The notes under the pieces are model-generated. The model searched no databases. It was not told the origin of the DNA and saw only the letters and a list, made by a program, of their open reading frames with translations. A stretch of DNA of 64,000 bases from Streptomyces sp. NBC_00443 (GTDB lineage: Bacteria > Actinomycetota > Actinomycetes > Streptomycetales > Streptomycetaceae), in assembly GCF_036014175.1 (NCBI RefSeq), contig NZ_CP107917.1:8184001-8248000 (forward strand), written 5' to 3'. The position numbers were made by a program, and so were the translations under genes. Positions 57,879 to 64,000 of this stretch are shown here, one piece after another; the stretch's first letter is position 1, and every line of letters begins with the position of its first letter.

Positions 57879-59435
57879 ATGAGCAATCCCGAGCCGACAC
57901 CCGAAGCACGGACCACCCCGCAGGAGACGGAGCGGAGCGAGGGCCGTGGCAGCGGCATGGCGCTGCTGGTCATCGCCTCGTGCCAGCTGATGGTGGTGCT
58001 CGACATCACCATCGTGAACATCGCCCTGCCGCAGATCCAGCGCTCGCTCGACTTCTCCACGACGAGCCTGTCCTGGGTGGTCAACGCCTACACGCTCACC
58101 TTCGGCGGACTGCTCCTGCTCGGCGGCAGGATGGGCGACATCCTCGGCAGACGACGGGTGTTCGTCTTCGGCGTGCTGCTCTTCGTCCTCGCCTCGCTGC
58201 TCGGCGGACTGTCCCAGAACTCCTGGCAACTCCTCGCCGCCCGCGCCCTGCAGGGCGTCGGCGGCGCCATCGCGTCCCCGACCTCCCTCGCCCTGATCAG
58301 CACCACCTTCCGTGAAGGGCCCGCACGCAACAGGGCGTTCGGTGTCTTCGCCGCGGTGTCGGCGGGCGGCGGCGCGATCGGGCTGCTGGCGGGCGGCATG
58401 CTCGTCGAGTGGCTCAACTGGCGCTGGGTGCTGTTCGTCAACGTGCCCATCGGGCTGCTGATCGTGCTCGCCACCCCGCGCTGGATCCGGGAGTCCGAAC
58501 GTCACCCCGGGCACTTCGACATCGCCGGGGCGCTGACCTCCACCATCGGCATGGTGCTGCTGGTCTATGGGTTCATCCGGGCCGCGCAGGACGGCTGGCG
58601 GGACGCGTTCACCCTGGCCGCGTTCGGGGCGGCCGTCGTCTTCCTGCTGTTGTTCGTCCTGGTCGAGCAGCGCTCCAGACAGCCCATCACGCCGCTGCAC
58701 ATGTTCGCCGACCGCAACCGGGCGGGCACGTACGGCATGATGCTGAGCCTTGCCGCCGCGATCTTCGGCATGTTCTTCTTCCTCACGCTCTTCGTGCAGG
58801 ACGTGCTCAACTTCAGCCCGCTCGAGGCCGGGCTGGCCTTCCTGCCGGTGAGCGCGGTCATCGCGGTGGGGGCGGGGATCGCCTCGCAGTTCCTGCCGAA
58901 GTACGGACCCAAGCCGTTCATGGTGACGGGCGCGATCCTGGCCGCCGCGGGCCTGGGCTGGCTGACCCTGACCGATGTCCACTCCACCTACGCGGGCAGC
59001 ATTCTCGGCCCGATGCTCGTCTTCAGCCTCGGCATGGGCATGGAGTTCGTGTCCCTGACGCTGATGGCGCTGTCCAACGTGACCACCCAGGAGACGGGTG
59101 CAGCCTCCGGACTTCTCAACGCCACCCAGCAGGTCGGCGGCTCCCTGGGACTGTCCATCCTGGTCACGACGTTCGGTACGGCCAGCAACAACGAGGCCGA
59201 AAAGCAGATCCCCGCGTTCCTGTCCCAGGCGACCCCGTTGGAGCGTCTGCGCTTCGAACGCACCGGTCAGCTGCCGTCGCAGTATGCCGACGAGATCCTC
59301 ACCTCGGGGGTCTCGGCCGCCTTCATCGTGGCCGCGATCTTCACAGCCATCGCCGCGGTGATCGCCCTGCTCGTCATCCAGGTCCGGCCCTCCGACCTGG
59401 AGCGGCTCCAGGGCGGAGGGACGCCGACGCCCTGA
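57879..59435 (+). CDS. MFS exporter, EmrB/QacA (DHA2) type
   Basis: A 518-aa drug/proton antiporter with 14 membrane segments, beginning LLVIASCQLMVVLDITIVNIALP. Motif A is GGRMGDILGRRRVF, and motif C is in VFAAVSAGGGAIGLLAGG. ATG at 57879 gives a polar 30-residue N-terminus. Lies 121 bases after the orphan P450 on the same strand; no regulator adjacent. Substrate unknown; broad-spectrum efflux is the usual role. Confidence 0.9.
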   Translation: MSNPEPTPEARTTPQETERSEGRGSGMALLVIASCQLMVVLDITIVNIALPQIQRSLDFSTTSLSWVVNAYTLTFGGLLLLGGRMGDILGRRRVFVFGVLLFVLASLLGGLSQNSWQLLAARALQGVGGAIASPTSLALISTTFREGPARNRAFGVFAAVSAGGGAIGLLAGGMLVEWLNWRWVLFVNVPIGLLIVLATPRWIRESERHPGHFDIAGALTSTIGMVLLVYGFIRAAQDGWRDAFTLAAFGAAVVFLLLFVLVEQRSRQPITPLHMFADRNRAGTYGMMLSLAAAIFGMFFFLTLFVQDVLNFSPLEAGLAFLPVSAVIAVGAGIASQFLPKYGPKPFMVTGAILAAAGLGWLTLTDVHSTYAGSILGPMLVFSLGMGMEFVSLTLMALSNVTTQETGAASGLLNATQQVGGSLGLSILVTTFGTASNNEAEKQIPAFLSQATPLERLRFERTGQLPSQYADEILTSGVSAAFIVAAIFTAIAAVIALLVIQVRPSDLERLQGGGTPTP

Positions 59436-59493
59436 ACCGGCAGGACGTCTGTCGTTGGCGCATCCGTCACCCGGTTCTCTTAGTGTGCGCGCC

Positions 59494-60687
59494 ATGAGAA
59501 GAACTTCGATCATGGTCAGTGCCGCGGTGCTGACCGTCTCCCTCGCCTCTCCCGCCGTGGCCGACCGGGACGGACAGGAAATCGGCCGGGCCACGCTGAC
59601 CGGCTACGCGTCGCTGCCGGCCGAGACGTTCGTGCCGGGCAGCGAGCCGTCCGGCTCGGCGATCGGGACCGGCCCCTTCAACGGGATCGCGGCGCCGTTC
59701 GCGCACCAGCCGGTGCAGGGCTTCAGCGGTGTCGTGAACCGGCGTGACGGCACATTCGACGTGCTCTCGGACAACGGGTACGGCAACAAGGCCAACAGCG
59801 CCGACTTCGTGCTCCGTGTCCACCGCATCAAGCCGGACACGCGGACCGGCAAGGTCAAGGTGCTCGGCGGGTTCAACCTGAGCGACCCCGACCGTCACGT
59901 GCCGTTCGCGCTCACGCGGGCCGACCGGGTGCTCACCGGCGCCGACTTCGACGTCGAGTCGATCGTGCGGATGCCGGACGGGACGTACTGGACGGGCGAC
60001 GAGTTCGGCCCCTGGCTGCTGCACTTCTCCGCCCGTGGCCGCCTCCTGGAGGCCCCCATCGCCCTCGACGGGGTGAAGGCGCCGGAGAACCCCTACCTGA
60101 ACGGCGCCGAGCCGAACATAGCGAGCAGCAAGGGCTTCGAGGGCATGGTCCGCTCCGTGGACGGCCGTCGCCTCTACCCGCTCCTCGAAGGCACGGTGAC
60201 CGGCGACACCCCCGGCGACCTGCGCTTCAGCGAGTTCGACCTGCGTAAGCGCGGCTACACCGGAAAGCGCTTCGTCTACCGCCTGGAGTCGACCGCGAAC
60301 GCCATCGGCGACGCCATCGCCGTCGACCGGCACCGCTTCCTGGTCATCGAGCGCGACGGGGGACAGGGCGACACCGCCCGGTTCAAGCGCATCTACCTCG
60401 CCGACACCCGTGACCGCAACGGCGACGGCCTGATGGACAAGACCCTCGTGGCCGATCTGCTGGACATCGCCAACCCCAAGGGGCTCGGCGGCTTCGGGAA
60501 GACCTTCCGCTTCCCGTTCCAGACGATCGAGGACGTGAACCTCGTCGACGACCGCACGCTGGCGGTCCTCAACGACAACAACTTCCCCTTCTCGTCCGGC
60601 CGTACGGCGGGCAAGGCGGACGACAACGAGTTCATCACCATCCGCCTCTCGGCCCCGCTCCACGCGGACCGGCGCGCCCTGCGCTGA
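59494..60687 (+). CDS. Secreted phytase-like/esterase-like protein
   Basis: A 397-aa exported protein. Signal peptide about residues 1-26, cleaved near SPAVA-DRD. The body is a beta-propeller of the phytase-like (esterase-like activity) family: GFSGVVNRRDGTFDVLSDNGYG, DVESIVRMPDGTYWTGDEFGPWLL, GFEGMVRSVDGRRLYPLLEG, and a calcium-loop-like DTRDRNGDGLMDK. It ends with TIEDVNLVDDRTLAVLNDNNF. Such proteins act outside the cell, possibly as phosphoesterases. ATG at 59494. Stand-alone gene. Confidence 0.88.
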   Translation: MRRTSIMVSAAVLTVSLASPAVADRDGQEIGRATLTGYASLPAETFVPGSEPSGSAIGTGPFNGIAAPFAHQPVQGFSGVVNRRDGTFDVLSDNGYGNKANSADFVLRVHRIKPDTRTGKVKVLGGFNLSDPDRHVPFALTRADRVLTGADFDVESIVRMPDGTYWTGDEFGPWLLHFSARGRLLEAPIALDGVKAPENPYLNGAEPNIASSKGFEGMVRSVDGRRLYPLLEGTVTGDTPGDLRFSEFDLRKRGYTGKRFVYRLESTANAIGDAIAVDRHRFLVIERDGGQGDTARFKRIYLADTRDRNGDGLMDKTLVADLLDIANPKGLGGFGKTFRFPFQTIEDVNLVDDRTLAVLNDNNFPFSSGRTAGKADDNEFITIRLSAPLHADRRALR

Positions 60688-60819
60688 CGGCAGTGAGTCC
60701 GCCGGCCGGTCGGGCGGGTGGTCCGGGCACGCGCTCGACCAGGGCGTGCCGACCTGCCGGTCCTATGATCGGCCCGTGGACACAGCCGATCGCGGCGCCC
60801 AGCGCTTGCCAATCGCCCA

Positions 60820-61011
60820 GTGGAGGGCCTGGACATCGGCGTCGACGATCCGGACGCCGAGAATGGCTGCCGCTACCTGCTGGAGATCCCGGAGTCCCTC
60901 GCCGACTCGCTCGACGAGTTCATCCCGCTGATCGAGCACCAGCTGGATCAACTCGTCGAGGCGGCACCCCGGTTGCTGCGAGAACTGCGAGCTGGTGCGT
61001 CGAAGGCCTGA
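60820..61011 (+). CDS. Small acidic hypothetical protein
   Basis: A 63-aa frame from GTG 60820: MEGLDIGVDDPDAENGC, then LLEIPESLADSLDEFIPLIEHQLDQ and a helical, Leu-rich end. It has an amphipathic helix pattern and good codon bias in its second half, but no clear ribosome-binding site and no known family. It precedes the graspetide genes by 135 bases; a link is not shown. Confidence 0.4.
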   Translation: MEGLDIGVDDPDAENGCRYLLEIPESLADSLDEFIPLIEHQLDQLVEAAPRLLRELRAGASKA

Positions 61012-61087
61012 CGGGTCGAGAGGCATTTGGGTTTCCTGTGAAGGGTGTGACTACGTTCACGCCGATGTGGCGGAAAGTGATGAATTC

Positions 61088-61108
61088 CTTACGCAAGCGG
61101 CGCGTAAG
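61088..61108. promoter_or_regulatory. Inverted repeat upstream of graspetide precursor
   Basis: CTTACGC (61088-61094) and GCGTAAG (61102-61108) are exact reverse complements with a 7-base spacer, 38 bases before the precursor start. The gap around it is AT-rich for this genome and must hold the promoter. It is a candidate operator. Confidence 0.5.
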
Positions 61109-61145
61109 TGACGGTAATTCAAACAACACGCCACGGAGGTTTAAA

Positions 61146-61337
61146 GTGCAACCGTTCACCCTCAAGTACGCGTTTCCCAGAGGCATTTCCCTCGCGGTGA
61201 CGCCGTATCACTTCGACCCGGCCCGGCAGCTGAACGTGCTGCCCGACGGGCGCCCGGCCGTCAGTGACCCGGACCTCCTGCTCGCGGTCGGCACGACGAC
61301 GTCGACCGCGGGCTCCGCGACCCACTTCGACGACTGA
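61146..61337 (+). CDS. tgmA: ATP-grasp-modified RiPP (graspetide) precursor
   Basis: A 63-aa precursor of the ATP-grasp target family. The leader carries FTLKYAFPRG, YHFDPARQLNVLPDGRPAVSD, and the C-terminal core is GTTTSTAGSATHFDD, with Thr/Ser donors and Asp acceptors for omega-ester links. GTG at 61146 follows CGGAGG. The matching ATP-grasp gene starts 14 bases after the stop. In this family the Asp/Glu side chains are activated by ATP and joined to Thr/Ser hydroxyls. The symbol follows the family name for such precursors. Confidence 0.88.
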   Translation: MQPFTLKYAFPRGISLAVTPYHFDPARQLNVLPDGRPAVSDPDLLLAVGTTTSTAGSATHFDD

Positions 61338-61350
61338 CGACCGTGCGCGC

Positions 61351-62306
61351 ATGACCGTACTGATCCTGACGTCCGAGGAGGACGTGACAGCCGACATGGT
61401 GGTGGCCAGGCTGCACGGGACGGGGACGCCCGTGATGCGACTGGACCCCGCCGACCTGCCGGGCAAGGCCGTGCTGTCCGCCGACTACGCACACGGCGAC
61501 TTCGACGGCCATCTGTCCGTCAACGGACACGTGCTCAGCATGGGGGCCTGCGCTCCATTTGGGTGCGCAGGCCCGGCGAACCCGCCGCACACGCCGCCCA
61601 CCCCTCGGAGTGGCTGACCGCCGAGACCCGGCAGGCGCTGTACGGGATGCTCCACTCCGCCGCGGCACGGTGGATGAACCATCCGCGCAACGCCGACCAG
61701 GCACGCCTGAAACCCTGGCAGTTGAGGGTCGCCCACCTCAGCGGCTTCGCCGTGCCGCCGACGGTCTTCACCACTTCCCCCCGGCTGGCACGGGAGTTCG
61801 CCGAGGAGTACCGGGACGTGGTCGTGAAGTCCGCCTCCGGACCACCGCCCGGTAACCCCGCGCTGACCCTGCCCACCACCCTCGTCGGCCCCGACGCGGA
61901 CTTCTCCGCCGTCGCGGCCGGCCCCGCGCTGCTCCAGCGGTACGTCGCCAAGCGGGCCGACATACGGCTGACCGCCGTCGGCAGCCGGGTGTTCGCCGCA
62001 CGGAAGATCGCCGAACCCGGCCAGGTCGACGGACGCTACGGCGAGACCGGGCACGCCTGGGAGCCGGTCCCGGTCCCCGACCGCATCGGCAAGGCGGTGC
62101 ACGAGTACGTCACCCTCGCCGGACTGGCGTACGCCGCCTTCGACTTCGCCGAGGACGAGGACGGCATCTGGTGGTTCCTGGAGTGCAACCAGAGCGGCCA
62201 GTTCGGCTTCGTCGAGCTGGAGACCGGGCAGCCGATCGCGGAGGAGGTGGCCCTGTGGCTGGCCCAGCGCAGGCCGGACCGCCGGGCGTCCGAGGGCCGT
62301 GGGTGA
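61351..62306 (+). pseudogene. tgmB: ATP-grasp graspetide maturase, interrupted by a frameshift
   Basis: Two overlapping frames together make a complete ATP-grasp maturase of about 318 aa. The first (from ATG 61351) reads MTVLILTSEEDVTADMVVAR to GHVLSMGA; the second continues LRSIWVRRPGEPA, WLTAETRQALYGML, RWMNHPRNADQ, LQRYVAKRADIRLT and the Mg-binding WWFLECNQSGQFGFVE. The switch is at about 61545-61550, where one base appears to be missing in a GGGGGCC run. Either the gene is inactive or the read is wrong at a homopolymer. Everything else, including the ATP-grasp catalytic residues, is intact. It is coupled to the precursor gene upstream and followed by a strong hairpin. Confidence 0.85.
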
Positions 62307-62310
62307 GTCG

Positions 62311-62340
62311 GGCGCCGGCCGTCGAGGGGCGGCCGGCGCC
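62311..62340 (+). terminator. Hairpin terminator after the graspetide genes
   Basis: GGCGCCGGCCG (62311-62321) pairs exactly with CGGCCGGCGCC (62330-62340) across an 8-base loop, starting five bases after the maturase stop. No T tract, typical of Streptomyces. Confidence 0.75.
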
Positions 62341-62359
62341 ATGGCGTAGGCGGGCCCCA

Positions 62360-62482
62360 TACGTATTCGGCGTGGGCGGGTCCCCAGGAGGTGACGAGGA
62401 CGGCGTCGACGTCCTCGGCCTCGACCGACGGCGGCGCGGCCCGGGCTCGGCCGAGCTGCGTGCCTATCGAGTCGGGCCGCAC
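62360..62482 (-). pseudogene. Possible fragment of a Gfo/Idh/MocA-family oxidoreductase
   Basis: The minus strand reads APPSVEAEDVDAVLVTSWG followed by PAHAEYV, matching the NAD-domain segment of Gfo/Idh/MocA sugar dehydrogenases (typically DAVLVTSWGPTHEEYV). It runs for about 30 residues and then degenerates; no start or remainder is present. The rest of the gap to 62696 shows nothing I can support. Short, so treated as a possible relic only. Confidence 0.3.
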
Positions 62483-62696
62483 GCTACTGGCCGAGCGTGA
62501 CCAGGGCCTGCCCCTGCTGGTGCCGCGTCATGTCCGCCGTCGGCTACGACGACAGCCACCTCTCCCACCTGATGCTGGAGAAGCCGGAACTGGAGCCGCG
62601 CGAGGCGGTGTTGGCCCCAAGCTCGTGGTGCGGGGCACGAGCGGGCCGGCCCCACGGTCCCGTAACGGGGGCCGGGGCGAGCGGCCGAGCGGCGGC

Positions 62697-64000
62697 TCAG
62701 GCGGGCCGGATCACGCTGTGGATCGCCGACTCCCCGGCGTAGTAGATCGACTCCTCGCGTATGGAGGCTCCCGGGCCGGGGGCGTGGATCATCGTGCCGT
62801 TTCCGGAGCAGATGCCGACGTGGCCCACGTGGAACAGGACCAGGTCACCGGGCTCGGCGTAGGTGACGGCGATGCCACGGCCGGCGGTCGCCTGTTCCGG
62901 TGCGGTGCGGGGGAGGGCGATGCCCGCGGCCTTCCAGGCGGCCTGGGTGAGGCCGGCTCCGTCGTAGGCCTCCGGGCCCGTCGTGCCCCAGACGCAGGGC
63001 TTGCCGATCTGGGCGCGGGCGAAGTCCAGGGCGCGTAGGGCCCGGGTGTCCTGCGGGCCCGTCGACGTGAGGGCGACGCTCGGGTCGAGGGAGGGGTTCG
63101 TGTCGAGGGCCGGGGCGGCAGTGGTGGTTGCCGGACCTGTGGTTGCGGTCTGGCCCGTGGCGACGGCCTGGCTCGCGGTGACTGCCGGGAGTGGGTCGGT
63201 GAGCGGGTCCGGCGTGGTGGTCCAGGGCGTCGGCGCGGCCCAGGCCGTCGTGCCGGCCGGGACCGTGGTGAGGTCGGCCGGTCCCTGTGCCTGCAGTGCC
63301 TGCCATCGTGCGTCGGCCGAGGGCTGGACCTGGGGCGGCGTGGCAGCCCAGGTGTCGGTGACCGGCGCCGCCTCGATCGCCGCGAGCGGCGCGCTCTGCC
63401 GCGCGCTGTACTCGGAGAGCAGCGCGCGTGCCCGGTCGAGCTTGCGCTGGTTCTGCTCCTTGGTCGTGCGCAGCGCGGACCGCTCCCGCGGCTCGGCCGT
63501 GGGCTGGGCGGGCAGGGCCAGAGCGCTTGAGGTGGTCGTCCCCTGCGGCGCGTCCGAAGCGGCCGGAAGTGCGGCAACGGGCCCGGCGGTCAGCTCGGCC
63601 ACGGCAGCCGTCCGGGTGGCCCCACCGGACGTCAGCTCGGCGACCGGCGCGGCGGGCAGCTCCAGGGCGGTACGGCCCGCCGACTCCCGCGCCTGATCGG
63701 GCCCGTTCGCCGGGCGCGCGGACCGCGTGCCGGCGGGATGGTCGGGCGTCCGGTCGGTCGGCAGCACTGCGGGAACGATCGGACCCACCTTCGCGCGGGC
63801 CGCGTCGAACCACTGCCGCGCGACGCTGTCGAGAGCGGGGTCGCTGCGCCTGCTGTCGTTGTCGCGGGGCGCGGCGGCGGGCCGGCGTGGGGTGTCCGTC
63901 GGCCGGTCGGTGCGCGCCCGTGGTCCCTGCCCCGCCGCGCGGGTGGCGTTGAAGGTCCCCGTGTCGGACTCGGCCTGGTCGTAGAGGGAGCTGACCCGCC
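62697..64000 (-). CDS. NlpC/P60-family cell-wall protein lacking the catalytic Cys (partial)
   Basis: The gene continues beyond the right end of the window; no stop is met reading out to 64000 (the visible N-side starts RVSSLYDQAESDTGTFN). A long Pro/Ala/Thr-rich region with a coiled-coil-like stretch (KEQNQRKLDRARALLSEYSA) leads to a C-terminal NlpC/P60 domain: ALDFARAQIGKPCVWG, AYDGAGLTQAAWKAAG, HVGHVGICSGNGTMIHAPGPG. In active members the nucleophile lies in DCSGLTQ; here it is DGAGLTQ, so Cys is replaced by Gly. The His residues are kept. It therefore probably binds rather than cuts peptidoglycan, or regulates an active paralogue. Confidence 0.85.
   Translation of the reverse strand, partial: RVSSLYDQAESDTGTFNATRAAGQGPRARTDRPTDTPRRPAAAPRDNDSRRSDPALDSVARQWFDAARAKVGPIVPAVLPTDRTPDHPAGTRSARPANGPDQARESAGRTALELPAAPVAELTSGGATRTAAVAELTAGPVAALPAASDAPQGTTTSSALALPAQPTAEPRERSALRTTKEQNQRKLDRARALLSEYSARQSAPLAAIEAAPVTDTWAATPPQVQPSADARWQALQAQGPADLTTVPAGTTAWAAPTPWTTTPDPLTDPLPAVTASQAVATGQTATTGPATTTAAPALDTNPSLDPSVALTSTGPQDTRALRALDFARAQIGKPCVWGTTGPEAYDGAGLTQAAWKAAGIALPRTAPEQATAGRGIAVTYAEPGDLVLFHVGHVGICSGNGTMIHAPGPGASIREESIYYAGESAIHSVIRPA

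Noticed and set aside
62391..63038. Plus-strand open frames after the graspetide genes
   Set aside because: They run antisense into the NlpC/P60 gene, lack start signals and give low-complexity translations. A short piece (SAVGYDDSHLSHLMLEKPEL) looks protein-like but is too short to assign.

Overview
The window is high-GC actinobacterial DNA, almost certainly Streptomyces. Signs of this are the strong third-position GC bias, many GTG/TTG starts, a SARP regulator with a TTA (bldA-type) codon near its start, four P450s including a CYP157-like one, an Sfp-type phosphopantetheinyl transferase, graspetide genes and an actinobacterial cobalamin riboswitch. Both ends cut genes: a thiolase on the left and an NlpC/P60-type protein on the right.

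Region 1 (1-20079) is a polyketide locus with its flanks. A thiolase / acetoacetyl-CoA synthetase / metallo-hydrolase operon (+) meets, tail to tail, a nine-gene minus-strand operon: fatty acyl-AMP ligase, ACP, KS-AT-ACP polyketide synthase, KSIII, FkbH-like glyceryl-ACP synthase, second ACP, small unknown protein, alpha/beta hydrolase and type II thioesterase. Almost all junctions overlap by 1-4 bases. The logic is that of acyl tetronate assembly: the ligase loads a fatty acid, the single non-reducing module adds one malonate, FkbH makes glyceryl-ACP, and the KSIII joins the two. Divergent or downstream (+) lie a phosphopantetheinyl transferase, an exporter/TetR pair behind a perfect 16-bp inverted-repeat operator, a second alpha/beta hydrolase and a SARP activator.

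Region 2 (20080-35236) is mixed housekeeping and stress DNA with decayed gene remnants (a phospholipase C and a GMC oxidoreductase). It holds a baeRF-type protein, a formaldehyde dehydrogenase followed by an FdhF-type molybdoenzyme, a YceI protein, a cold-shock protein with its own terminator in front of a DEAD-box helicase, a P450, a GAF-PP2C phosphatase, and two paralogous unknown proteins flanking that phosphatase.

Region 3 (35237-53745) is metal-centred. A copper block (YcnI, a Met/His-rich membrane peptide, a CopA-type ATPase, a PCuAC-like protein, a Met/His-rich membrane protein and an ECF sigma factor) is followed, after a terminator, by an eight-gene operon: FecB/C/D-type ABC importer, a 72-aa Cys-rich protein, MFS exporter, asparagine-synthetase-like enzyme, a P450 with an unusual I-helix, and an isocyanide synthase (PvcA/DIT1 family). 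This looks like an uncharacterised isonitrile metallophore (chalkophore-like) system and is the most interesting part of the window. Facing it is a BtuC/D/F cobalamin importer behind a clear cobalamin riboswitch.

Region 4 (53746-64000) carries an ankyrin-repeat protein, a BBE-like flavoprotein, an orphan CYP157-like P450 lacking EXXR, an MFS exporter, a phytase-like secreted protein, a graspetide precursor with an ATP-grasp maturase that carries a frameshift, and a partial NlpC/P60 protein whose catalytic Cys is replaced by Gly. No tRNA, rRNA, CRISPR array or intact insertion sequence was seen.
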